Shown here: piece after piece, positions 7,260 through 19,862 of the stretch
Position numbering within the stretch: the stretch's first letter is position 1
Layout of the letters: each line of letters opens with the position of its first letter
From: Hyalangium gracile
GTDB taxonomy: Bacteria > Myxococcota > Myxococcia > Myxococcales > Myxococcaceae
Length of the DNA: 64,000 bases
Direction: 5' to 3'
Assembly (NCBI RefSeq): GCF_020103725.1
Contig: NZ_JAHXBG010000001.1
Coordinates: 248,001 to 312,000, forward strand
The notes under the pieces: model-generated
Databases searched by the model: none
What the model was told of the DNA's origin: nothing
What the model saw: only the letters and a program-made list of their open reading frames with translations
Translations under genes and position numbers: made by a program

Positions 7260-7996
7260 GCCTTCCGTCGCCTCCAGCGAAAGCAACGAAAGTGCCTCCT
7301 CCACTGCTGGACCTCGTGCTCCAGGCCCGCCCTGGCACATCGAGGCGCGAGTTGGAGCTCGAGCTCTTCGAGGGGCAGCCGGGCGTCTCTCGCACGGTGG
7401 GCGTCACCGTAGGGTACCTGGATTGTTTGGGTGACCTGGGAGTAGGGGACAGGGAGCACAGCGCCTTCGTCGGTTGGATGCAAGAGGCTGGGAAGACGCT
7501 CCCCGGCCAGGGCTGGTGGAGCGCGTTCCTCCAGAAGTTCGACTCGGATGAGCGGCAGGTCTTGCGCGCATTCGTAGCTATCGCCGCCGAGTTCCGCGCG
7601 CTCTCCCCGGCTGAGCTTGCTTCGCTCACCTGGCGGTACGGCGGCTCAGCTCCAGATCCCACAGCTCCGCGAACTCTCGCTCCGACTTCCCGCGCGATCC
7701 TGGATGTCCTCCTCGAGATGCGCCGTGTGGGCCGCATCCTCATGTACATCGGCGAAGCGCGCGTGGAGCGCATGGCCGGGTACATCGACGGCTATCGGCT
7801 GTGCCTGTCCCTGGCGGGACTGAAGGACGAGGAGTACTCGCGCTTCGAGCGCTGGCTCCAGGACACGGGCCGCGTTCCCCTGGGGTACACCTGGGAGGGC
7901 TCCTTCCTCCAGGCCGCCCACGACGATCATGAAGCTGCCATCCACCGGCTCCTGGACTGCGCCGCCGAGTTCCGCGCCCTCCCCGCAGCTTCCTGA
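7256..7996 (+). CDS. Internally duplicated protein, putative immunity partner
   Basis: 246 residues, cytoplasmic. ATG 7256 overlaps the preceding TGA. The protein consists of two copies of a module of about 95 residues: copy one has LLDLVLQARPGTSRRELELE ... FVGWMQEAGKTLPG ... IAAEFRALSPA (about 19-125); copy two has ILDVLLEMRRVGRI ... FERWLQDTGRVPLG ... CAAEFRALPAA (about 145-246). WMQ/WLQ, W-x3-FLQ and AAEFRAL recur at matching positions. No family recognised. The coupled position behind a secreted papain-like protein makes immunity the natural hypothesis; the duplication could supply two binding sites or reflect two toxin variants. Confidence 0.6.
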   Translation: MSLPSPPAKATKVPPPLLDLVLQARPGTSRRELELELFEGQPGVSRTVGVTVGYLDCLGDLGVGDREHSAFVGWMQEAGKTLPGQGWWSAFLQKFDSDERQVLRAFVAIAAEFRALSPAELASLTWRYGGSAPDPTAPRTLAPTSRAILDVLLEMRRVGRILMYIGEARVERMAGYIDGYRLCLSLAGLKDEEYSRFERWLQDTGRVPLGYTWEGSFLQAAHDDHEAAIHRLLDCAAEFRALPAAS

Positions 7997-8116
7997 CCCA
8001 GGCGAATTCACGCCCCACGGAACCGGAGCTACTCACCGCCTCTCCCGGGGCCGTTCCTTTTTGGGACCTGGGTCCTCATGGTCTGCCCAGAAAAGAGTGC
8101 GTCGACCTGCCTCTGG

Positions 8117-9594
<1,478 letters not shown>

Positions 9595-9729
9595 GGCAGG
9601 CAGAATCCTGTCATGCCTGCGGAGCAGACCCCATTTGCGACGCTCCTGAGCGCGGAGTTCCCTCCTCACGAGAGCGCAGCGCCAGCACCCGCGTCCGGCT
9701 CGCGAACGCCATGATAAGGTCCTGGGCGC

Positions 9730-10251
9730 TTGCCTGGAAGAATCCTGATCATCGAAGCAGAGAAAACCCCAGCGGAGCCTCTTCGCCAGGCGCTGGAGGC
9801 GCGCGGCTTCACGGCCGAGGTAGTGACACACACCGACGGGCTCATGCAGCGCATCAGCCAGGAGCCACCCGCGCTGGTGGTCCTCGCCGTGGATCTGGCT
9901 GAGGGTCAGAACGGCTACCTGCTCTGCGGCAAGATGAAGAAGGACGCTGCCCTCCAGCGCATACCCATCATCATCACCGGCAAGCCGGACGGCTTCGACG
10001 CTCATCGCAAGCTCAAGGCCCGCGCGGATGCCTACGTCGCCCGCCCGGTAGCACCTGACGCGCTCGTCGAGGTGGCCGAGCAACTGCTGCGAGGCGCGCC
10101 CGGAGAGCCCCAGCCTTCCAAGCGCGCCTCCTCCCGAGAGCCTCCACCTCCCGAGCGCTCTCAGACCGAGCCAGGGCTTCTCTGGGGAGGCATCGGCGCG
10201 GCGCTGGCGCTCGCCGCGGCCCTGGCCGCGGGCTGGTTCCTTCTCCGGTAG
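9730..10251 (+). CDS. FrzS-like pseudo-receiver protein with C-terminal membrane anchor
   Basis: 173 residues from a TTG start (AAGG about 10 nt upstream; first residues PGRILIIEAE match receiver starts). The receiver-like domain (3-122) closely follows the atypical receiver of the motility protein FrzS: LVVLAVDLAEGQNGYLLCGK with Asp55, PIIITGKPDGFDAHRKLK with His92, and AYVARPV. Normal receivers have a Thr/Ser after the fourth strand and a DxMPxxdG loop; these are altered here, so phosphotransfer is unlikely. FrzS continues with a coiled coil; this protein instead has a Pro-rich linker and one membrane helix (about 148-172, GIGAALALAAALAAGWFLL). Likely a membrane-tethered protein-interaction module. 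Confidence 0.75.
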   Translation: MPGRILIIEAEKTPAEPLRQALEARGFTAEVVTHTDGLMQRISQEPPALVVLAVDLAEGQNGYLLCGKMKKDAALQRIPIIITGKPDGFDAHRKLKARADAYVARPVAPDALVEVAEQLLRGAPGEPQPSKRASSREPPPPERSQTEPGLLWGGIGAALALAAALAAGWFLLR

Positions 10252-10298
10252 GTCTTCTCGCTCCCTCCTCCGGTGTCGGCCGTCTATTCTGAGCGCGC

Positions 10299-11369
10299 AT
10301 GGCCCCCCAGACGCTGGAAGCACGAGCTCTCAAGCAGGGCTCGCCCGTCATCGATGGAGACACCGCCACCTTCGTGTGGCGCGGGCGCAAGCCTGTCCTC
10401 GTTCATGGGGACTTCCAGGACTGGAGCGGACAACCCCTGCCGCTGGAGCGGGTGTCCCCCTCGCTGTGGACCCGTACGCTCACGCTCCCGCGAGATGCCT
10501 ACGTCGAGTACTCGCTCTCCGATGCTCGTGGCCGCAAGGTGGAGGATCCCCTCAACCGCCAGCTCACCGACAACGGGTTCGGCGGCTTCAACCACTCCTT
10601 CTCCATGCCCGAGCACACGCCCACGCCGCTGGCTCGGCAACTCCGCGGAAAGGCCGCGCGCGGCCGCATCACCCGCCACCAGGTACAGACCTGGGAGCTC
10701 GCCGTCGGAGACACCCGCGAGGTGGTCCTCTATGAGCCTCCCGTGGCCGGCCCCCACCCGCTCGTGGTGGTGCTCGACGGGACGGACTATCTGCGCCGCG
10801 CGAGCCTCGTCACCGTGGTGGACAACCTCATCCGTGAGAAGCGCATCCGCCCCGTGGCCCTCGCCATGGTCGCCAATGGCGGCCCGGCTCGCACCGTGGA
10901 GTACGCGTGCAGCGAGGCCACACTGGGCTTCCTGCTCAACAAGGTCCTCCCGCTCGCCCGGGAGAAGCTCCCGCTCATCGACGAGCGTCGCAAGCCCGGC
11001 GTCCACGGCGTCCTCGGCGCGTCCCTCGGCGGGCTGATGGCCCTCTACACCGGAATGCGCGCTCCCCACGTCTTCGGACGCGTACTCAGCCAGTCCGGCG
11101 CCTTCGCCCTCAGGAACTACGACTTCGTCCTCTCCACCCACGACTTCGTCGTGTTCGAGCTCGCCCGAGCACCCCAGCGCCGACGCCTCTCGGTGTGGCT
11201 CGACTGCGGCTCCTTCGAGCGCCTCACCGAGGGCAACCGACTCATCCTCCCCGTCCTCGAGCAAGCCGGGCATCGCGTCCACTACCGCGAGTACTCCGGA
11301 GGCCACAACTACCCGGCCTGGCGAGACGATGTGTGGCGGGGCCTCGAGTGGCTCTACCCGTACCGGTAG
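10299..11369 (+). CDS. Fes-like esterase with N-terminal E-set domain
   Basis: 356 residues. An N-terminal domain (about 20-105; VLVHGDFQDW, then AYVEYSLSDARG) resembles the glycogen/carbohydrate-binding-like E-set found in enterochelin-esterase-type enzymes. An alpha/beta hydrolase follows: LVVVLDGTDYL, nucleophile Ser242 in GASLGG, a WLDCGSFE acid region, and His336 in GGHNYPAW. Such enzymes hydrolyse ester bonds, for example of siderophores or feruloyl groups. There is no signal peptide, so it acts in the cytoplasm. It starts 47 nt after the pseudo-receiver gene. No siderophore genes are nearby, so the substrate is open. Confidence 0.8.
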   Translation: MAPQTLEARALKQGSPVIDGDTATFVWRGRKPVLVHGDFQDWSGQPLPLERVSPSLWTRTLTLPRDAYVEYSLSDARGRKVEDPLNRQLTDNGFGGFNHSFSMPEHTPTPLARQLRGKAARGRITRHQVQTWELAVGDTREVVLYEPPVAGPHPLVVVLDGTDYLRRASLVTVVDNLIREKRIRPVALAMVANGGPARTVEYACSEATLGFLLNKVLPLAREKLPLIDERRKPGVHGVLGASLGGLMALYTGMRAPHVFGRVLSQSGAFALRNYDFVLSTHDFVVFELARAPQRRRLSVWLDCGSFERLTEGNRLILPVLEQAGHRVHYREYSGGHNYPAWRDDVWRGLEWLYPYR

Positions 11370-11380
11370 CGCCCTGCCCC

Positions 11381-12478
11381 TCACCAGTTCCCGCTGGCGC
11401 CTCGCCCCGACGAGTGTCCGCCGCCGTGCGTGTCGTGGTGCGAACGCGAGCGCCTCCGCGACGAGACTTCCCGCGCGGACGTGCCCACATGGCCGCAGCG
11501 CCGACACCGCACCGTCACCTCCACCAGCCCGTCACTGCCGTCCGTCGCCGGGAGCAGCGTGGAGGTGGACACCTTGACGCTCGTCGAGCCACAGCTCTCA
11601 CAAGCGACCCCACGACGGCGCAGCGCGTTCGCCACCAGCAGGAACAGGATGAACCCGCCCACCACCGCCCAAACCCACGGCGAGACCGAGGAGTGCACCG
11701 TCACCCCTGAGCCCCCCGCGCTCGAAGAAGAGGGCCTCGGGGCCCCGGAGCTCGAGCCCGCCGTCTCCTCGTCTCCAGAGGCGCTGGACGTACGCAGGTC
11801 GACGTACATCCCCTCGTCGTCCAGGAACTCCTTGGGCTCGGGCCCCACAGGCGGAGGCTCCTTGGCGCGAGGCTTCGCGGGCTCTCCCGTCACCGGAGTG
11901 GGCCGATCCATCACGCGCCCCATCCCCTCGTTGAGCGGGGCCTGGGCCAGCAGCGCCTTCAAGCCCCGGCCGCCCTCGAGCATCGCTTCGCCGATCTGCC
12001 TCCTCTTGAGTGCCGGGATGATGCGCTGCTGCATCAACACCTCGCTGCGCGTCACATCCGCGGGCGTGTCCACGCCGTCCCCCAGGATGATCTCCGCCTT
12101 GCGATCCAGCAGCGCGACGAGCAGGAGCACGCCATCGTTGCGCCGGCTGTGACCGAGCTTCCACCGGTTGAACAGCTCCGTGCCGAAGGTTCGCGGCGGA
12201 CGCCCCTCGGTGGTGGCCACCACCACGAAGAGCAGCTGCCCAAGCCCGCTCTGATCCACCTCCGTGCCCAGCCGGTTCAGCTCCGCGCGCGTCCCCTCGT
12301 CCAGTCCTCCCGTCCCATCCACCACCCAGGGGCTGCGCGGCGACCGGGACAGGGACGCCACCGTCTCTCCCCAGGCCGGTGTGCCCAGCGCCCAGAGCAG
12401 CAGCCCCGGCACCACCAGCACCCGAGCCACCCACGCCCGAAGCGAGCTTTCTGTCGCGGTCAACACTTGGAGATCCAT
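11381..12478 (-). CDS. TPM-domain membrane protein (YgcG-like)
   Basis: 365 residues from ATG 12478; signal peptide ends near TPAWG. The TPM domain (TLP18.3/Psb32/MOLO-1 fold, about 45-180) shows GLDEGTRAELNRLG, QLLFVVVATTEG and NDGVLLLVALLDRKAEI, then a helical LMQQRIIPALKRRQIGE. A disordered linker, one membrane helix (about 278-298, VWAVVGGFILFLLVANAL), a zinc-ribbon-like pair (ACESCG and CRRCGHVG), and the GGGHSSGRGASGNW tail typical of YgcG-type proteins complete it. Homologues are envelope proteins, some with acid phosphatase activity, tied to membrane-protein turnover. Convergent with the esterase, divergent from the RDD gene. Confidence 0.85.
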   Translation of the reverse strand: MDLQVLTATESSLRAWVARVLVVPGLLLWALGTPAWGETVASLSRSPRSPWVVDGTGGLDEGTRAELNRLGTEVDQSGLGQLLFVVVATTEGRPPRTFGTELFNRWKLGHSRRNDGVLLLVALLDRKAEIILGDGVDTPADVTRSEVLMQQRIIPALKRRQIGEAMLEGGRGLKALLAQAPLNEGMGRVMDRPTPVTGEPAKPRAKEPPPVGPEPKEFLDDEGMYVDLRTSSASGDEETAGSSSGAPRPSSSSAGGSGVTVHSSVSPWVWAVVGGFILFLLVANALRRRGVACESCGSTSVKVSTSTLLPATDGSDGLVEVTVRCRRCGHVGTSAREVSSRRRSRSHHDTHGGGHSSGRGASGNW

Positions 12479-12600
12479 GTTACCGGACAGCCAGCCCGTA
12501 CGAATACCGAGGGACCACAGCGGCCAGGCCCACAGCTCCACCCGGCCATGCCTCCCGGCAGCCGGACCGTGTACGCTTCAGCCACGCGCCCAGGAGTCCC

Positions 12601-13191
12601 ATGGAACTGTCTCCCTCGATGGTCGTGGAGGTGGCGAGCAACAGCTCGGCCGGCTTCGGCCTGCGCCTGGCGGCTCGCCTCATCGACCTGCTCTTCGGTC
12701 TCCTGGTCATGGCCCTCGGTGGCGCGCTCGGCGCCCTGCTCCTGCGCATACTCGTGTCCCGAGGCGCGGTTCACGGAGAGTGGAGTGCCACGGACCGGCT
12801 GATGTCGCCCGCCGGCATGGCGTGGGGGCTGCTCGGAGGGCTGCTGTACTGCGTCACGGCCGAAGCCGTGGGCGGCGCCACGCTGGGAAAGCTCCTCCTG
12901 CGGCTGCGCGTCACCTCGGAGGACCTCACGCCCTCCACCTTCAAGGGAGCCCTCCTGCGCAACGCGGCGCTCTGCGTCGATGCGCTGGGCATCCCCGCCT
13001 ACCGGGCCATGACGCACTCGCTCATGAGCCAGCGCCTCGGTGACCAGTGGGGCCACACCGTCGTGCTCCGCGCCAGCGCCGTCCCTCCCGACTCTCGCAG
13101 GAGCACGGGCCTGCTCGTGCTGGGCGTCCTCGGTGGCACCCTGCTCTGGGCGCTCTGGGTCGCCATGACCCTCGTCCTCCGCGCGCTGTAG
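12601..13191 (+). CDS. RDD-family membrane protein
   Basis: 196 residues from ATG 12601. The RDD signature is present as LRLAARLIDLLFGLL at about 23-37, followed by a second membrane segment and the GGATLGKLLLRLRVTSED loop, and finally GDQWGHTVV. A last hydrophobic segment closes the protein (LLVLGVLGGTLLWALWVA). RDD proteins are small integral membrane proteins with proposed ion-antiport or scaffold roles; the function here is unknown. The 122 bases separating it from the TPM gene should hold promoters for both. Confidence 0.85.
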   Translation: MELSPSMVVEVASNSSAGFGLRLAARLIDLLFGLLVMALGGALGALLLRILVSRGAVHGEWSATDRLMSPAGMAWGLLGGLLYCVTAEAVGGATLGKLLLRLRVTSEDLTPSTFKGALLRNAALCVDALGIPAYRAMTHSLMSQRLGDQWGHTVVLRASAVPPDSRRSTGLLVLGVLGGTLLWALWVAMTLVLRAL

Positions 13192-13215
13192 CGCTCCGGG
13201 GCCTCGCGGCCTCCC

Positions 13216-13235
13216 GGCTGTCCCCCAGGACAGCC
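13216..13235 (+). terminator. Hairpin between RDD and SDR genes
   Basis: GGCTGTCC (13216-13223) and GGACAGCC (13228-13235) form a perfect 8-bp stem with a CCCA tetraloop, 25 bases after the RDD stop. No T run follows, so termination is uncertain. Confidence 0.3.
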
Positions 13236-13329
13236 ACGTCGTCCTGGGAAGAGAGGTGACGTGTGAGGTAGGGTTTCACCTGCTCCTCCTGCGCCTCCTG
13301 CTCCGAGGAGCTTCGAGCCGAGGTCACTC

Positions 13330-14142
13330 ATGGCGGAAGGACAATTCATCCTCATCACTGGAGCCACGGCGGGCATCGGCCTGCAGACGGCGCTCGACCT
13401 GGCCCAGCTGGGCGCGCGGCTCGTGGTGCACGGCCGCAGCACGGCGAAGGTGGACGAGGCCCGGCGCGCCATCGAGAAGGTGGGCGGACAGGCCGAGGGC
13501 GTCGCGTTCGAGCTGACCTCCTTGAAGAGCGTGCGGCAGGGCGCGGAGGAGCTCGCGCGACGCTTCTCCCGGCTGGACGTGCTCGTGAACAACGCGGGCG
13601 TCTTCATGAACGAGCGCGTGCTCACCGAGGACGGCCTGGAGACGACGTTCCAGGTCAATCACCTGGCGCCCTTCCTCCTGACGAACCTGCTGCTGAAGGG
13701 CCCGCTCACGGGGCCCGGCGCACGCGTGGTGAACGTGAGCTCCATCGCGCACAGCCGGGGACGGATGCGCTTCGAGGACCTCCAGCTCACCCGCGGCTTC
13801 CAGGGCTACGCGGCCTACGCCCAGTCGAAGCTGGCCAACATCCTCTTCACCCTCGAGCTGGCCGAGCACCTGCCGCCCGCGCGAATCACCGCGAACTGCC
13901 TGCACCCGGGCGTGGTGAGCACGAAGCTGCTCACCCAGGGCTTCGGCATGAGCGGGAGCGACACGGTGGAGGAGGCCGCGGCCACCTCCGTGTTCCTGGC
14001 CGCCTCCCCCGCCGTCGAGGGCGTCACGGGCCGCTACTTCGCCCGCCAGCGCGAGGTGAGCCCCGCCCCGCAGGCCCTCGAGGTGAGCGCGCGCAAGCAG
14101 CTGTGGGAAGTCAGCGAGCAGCTCTGCGGACTGAGCGGGTAG
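13330..14142 (+). CDS. Short-chain dehydrogenase (retinol-dehydrogenase-like)
   Basis: 270 residues. Classical SDR layout: nucleotide-binding TGATAGIG at 10-17, VNNAG, catalytic Ser in VNVSSIAH, Tyr163 and Lys167 in YAQSK, then CLHPGVVSTKL. An Arg in HGRST following the second strand suggests NADPH preference. It is closest in style to the retinol dehydrogenase/WWOX-like SDR group acting on lipophilic carbonyls, but the substrate cannot be deduced. A stand-alone gene, with a hairpin upstream and a gap of about 160 bases before the next gene. Confidence 0.88.
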   Translation: MAEGQFILITGATAGIGLQTALDLAQLGARLVVHGRSTAKVDEARRAIEKVGGQAEGVAFELTSLKSVRQGAEELARRFSRLDVLVNNAGVFMNERVLTEDGLETTFQVNHLAPFLLTNLLLKGPLTGPGARVVNVSSIAHSRGRMRFEDLQLTRGFQGYAAYAQSKLANILFTLELAEHLPPARITANCLHPGVVSTKLLTQGFGMSGSDTVEEAAATSVFLAASPAVEGVTGRYFARQREVSPAPQALEVSARKQLWEVSEQLCGLSG

Positions 14143-14304
14143 GCTCCCGCGTGGCCCCTTCCGCCTGATCCCTCCCTCGGTCAGCGTCCCGGCAAGCCGC
14201 TTGCCCTGTCCTGACGGGTATGGCCCGGCTGGAACTGTCGTCCGCGCGGCCGCTCTCGCGAGTGGCGACAGACCCCGTCTTGGAGGAAGCTAGAGGGGTC
14301 TCTG

Positions 14305-17694
<3,390 letters not shown>

Positions 17695-17793
17695 GCGCCT
17701 TGGCGGCTGCCGCGTAGCGGGGTCGCTCCCGTCACAAGCCACTCCCGTCGGCTCAGCCTCTCTGGATGGGCGCCATGCCCGAAGGAGAGCGCG

Positions 17794-18003
17794 ATGAGCA
17801 CGCAGAGCACCCGGAAGTCCTTCATCCAGTACGAGCTGCCCACCAAGGCCCTGGAGCAGGTTCAAGGAGGCAAGGGGAAGGTGACGACCCTGGCGGTGGG
17901 CGAGGAAGGTGGCACCGTCACGACGACGGGGGTGGGCGAGGAGTGCTGCGAGCCTCGCATCACGACGTTCGGGCTGGGCGAGGAGGCCGGCACCTGTACC
18001 TGA
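17794..18003 (+). CDS. Graspetide-like (plesiocin-type) RiPP precursor peptide
   Basis: 69 residues from ATG 17794, with GAAGGAG 6 nt upstream. A leader-like N-terminus (SFIQYELPTKALEQVQGG, residues 9-26) is followed by three exact TTxxxxEE blocks: TTLAVGEE (31-38), TTTGVGEE (43-50) and TTFGLGEE (57-64), spaced 12 and 14 residues. TTxxxxEE is the defining core repeat of plesiocin, the graspetide from the myxobacterium Plesiocystis, in which an ATP-grasp ligase joins Thr side chains to Glu carboxylates. Cys51, Cys52 and Cys68 are additional. No ATP-grasp gene is visible in this window; neighbours are a WD40 kinase and an amidohydrolase. Precursor identity is strong on motif; the maturation partner is unknown. 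Confidence 0.8.
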   Translation: MSTQSTRKSFIQYELPTKALEQVQGGKGKVTTLAVGEEGGTVTTTGVGEECCEPRITTFGLGEEAGTCT

Positions 18004-18108
18004 TGTCCCTCGAGCCAGGGCACGGCCAGGTGGCACCCTCTCCTCTTGGCTTTGGCGCGGACCCGCTCTCTACTGGCGGGCACTCGCGGCTGAGAGGAGG
18101 AGGCTTCC

Positions 18109-19848
18109 ATGGACCTCATCATCGAGAATGGCCTCGTCTTCGATGGGCTCGGCGGCGCGCCACGCGCGTGTCATGTGGGCATCCAGGGAGACACCGTGGC
18201 CGCGCTCTCCGAGGCGCCGCTGCCGCGGACACCCGCCACGCGAGTCATCGACGCGCGCGGGCACTGGGTGATGCCGGGCTTCATCGACTTCCACACGCAC
18301 TATGACGCCGAGGTGGAGCTTGCCCCGTCGCTCTCGGAGTCCGTGCGGCACGGCGTCACCACCGTGGTGCTCGGGAGCTGCTCGCTGAGCCTGGCGGTGG
18401 GCACGCCCGAGGACCTGGCGGACATGTTCTGCCGCGTGGAGGCCATCCCCTACGCCACCGTGCGCTCGCTGCTCGAGGAGCGCAAGAGCTGGGAGACGTT
18501 GGGCGGGTACCTGGAGCACCTGGACTCGCTGCCGCTGGGGCCCCACGTCGCCTCGTTCCTCGGCCACTCGGCGCTGCGCTCCCATGTGATGGGGCTGCAC
18601 CGCAGCCTGGAGCAGCGCACGCGTCCCAGCACCGAGGAGCTGGCACGGATGGAGTCGCTCGTCCGGGAGGGCCTGGACCTGGGCTACCTGGGCCTGTCCA
18701 TCCAGACGCTCAAGTGGGACAAGATGGGCGGCAGCCGGGACATCCGCAGCAGGCCCCTGCCCTCCACCTTCGCCCGCTGGAGCGAGTACCGCCGCCTCAC
18801 CCGCCTGCTGCGCGAGCGGGGCCGCGTCTTCCAGGGCGTGCCCAACGTCAGCACCAAGGTGAACGTCCTGCTCTTCCTGTTGGAGAGCGTGGGCCTGTTC
18901 CGCAAGCCGCTGAAGACCACGGTCATCTCGATGATGGACGCGCGGGCCAGCCGGGGAATCCACCGGCTGGTGGGCGTGCTCTCGCGTACGTTCAACCGCC
19001 TGCTGGGCGCGGACTTCCGGTGGCAGGCGCTGCCCGAGGTGTTCGACCTGTGGGCCGACGGCATCGACCTGGTCGTCTTCGAGGAGTTCGGCGCGGGCAC
19101 GGCGGCCCTGCACCTCCAGGATGCCGCCTCGCGCGCGGAGCTGCTGAGAGACCCGGCCTACCGCGAGCGCTTCCGGCGGCAGTGGACGAGCCGCTGGCTG
19201 CCCAAGGCCTTCCACCGCGACTTCAACCAGTCGCAGATCCTCGACTGTCCGAACGAGAGCCTCGTGGGCAAGTCCTTCGCGCAGGTGGCGCAGGAGCAGG
19301 GCCGGCACGCGGTGGACGTGTTCCTGGACCTGGTGGCCACATACGGGGACGCGCTGCGCTGGTTCACGGTGATGGCGAATGACAGGCCCCAGGAGCTGGA
19401 CTTCATCTGCCAGCACCCGGATGTGCTCATCGGCTTCTCGGACGCCGGAGCGCACCTGCGCAACATGGCCCACTACAACTTCCCGCTGCGGCTGCTGCGC
19501 CGGGTGCGCGAGGCCGAGCGCCGGGGGCAGCCCTTCATGAGCATGGAGCGCGCCGTGCATCGACTCACGGGGGAGATCGGCCAGTGGATGGGGCTGGATG
19601 CGGGCGTGCTCGCGCAGGGCAAGCGGGCGGACGTGGTGGTCGTGAACCCCGAGGGGCTGGATGAGACGCTCGAGGTCGCCACCGAGGCCCCGATGGAGAA
19701 CTTCGGAGGTTTCGTGCGGCTGGTGCGCCGCAACGACGCGGCCGTGAAGGCGGTGCTCATCTCCGGCCGCGAGGCCGTGTCCGAGGGCTCCGTGAGCTCC
19801 CGCCTCGGGCAGGAGCGTGGCTTCGGACGAGTGCTGCGCGCGAGCTGA
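18109..19848 (+). CDS. D-aminoacylase-like amidohydrolase
   Basis: 579 residues from ATG 18109 after a strong GAGAGGAGGAGG site. It is an amidohydrolase-3 / N-acyl-D-amino-acid deacylase: an N-terminal beta-sandwich strand with ARGHWVMPGFIDFHTHYD (metal-binding HTHYD), GVTTVVLGSCS, a FLGHSALR His, GLSIQTL, VMANDRPQ, and the catalytic Asp in IGFSDAGAH. The C-terminal strand ends with the usual GKRADVVVVNPEG. Such zinc enzymes remove acyl groups from D-amino acids or cleave related amides. It begins 105 bases after the graspetide-like precursor on the same strand; co-transcription is possible, and a tailoring role would be speculative. Confidence 0.87.
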   Translation: MDLIIENGLVFDGLGGAPRACHVGIQGDTVAALSEAPLPRTPATRVIDARGHWVMPGFIDFHTHYDAEVELAPSLSESVRHGVTTVVLGSCSLSLAVGTPEDLADMFCRVEAIPYATVRSLLEERKSWETLGGYLEHLDSLPLGPHVASFLGHSALRSHVMGLHRSLEQRTRPSTEELARMESLVREGLDLGYLGLSIQTLKWDKMGGSRDIRSRPLPSTFARWSEYRRLTRLLRERGRVFQGVPNVSTKVNVLLFLLESVGLFRKPLKTTVISMMDARASRGIHRLVGVLSRTFNRLLGADFRWQALPEVFDLWADGIDLVVFEEFGAGTAALHLQDAASRAELLRDPAYRERFRRQWTSRWLPKAFHRDFNQSQILDCPNESLVGKSFAQVAQEQGRHAVDVFLDLVATYGDALRWFTVMANDRPQELDFICQHPDVLIGFSDAGAHLRNMAHYNFPLRLLRRVREAERRGQPFMSMERAVHRLTGEIGQWMGLDAGVLAQGKRADVVVVNPEGLDETLEVATEAPMENFGGFVRLVRRNDAAVKAVLISGREAVSEGSVSSRLGQERGFGRVLRAS

Positions 19849-19862
19849 CCGGTTGGGAAGGG

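Noticed and set aside
17766-18305. Longer overlapping frame covering the graspetide-like peptide
   Set aside because: No ribosome site; Gly/Arg/His-rich shadow. The 17794 frame has a ribosome site and repeats.
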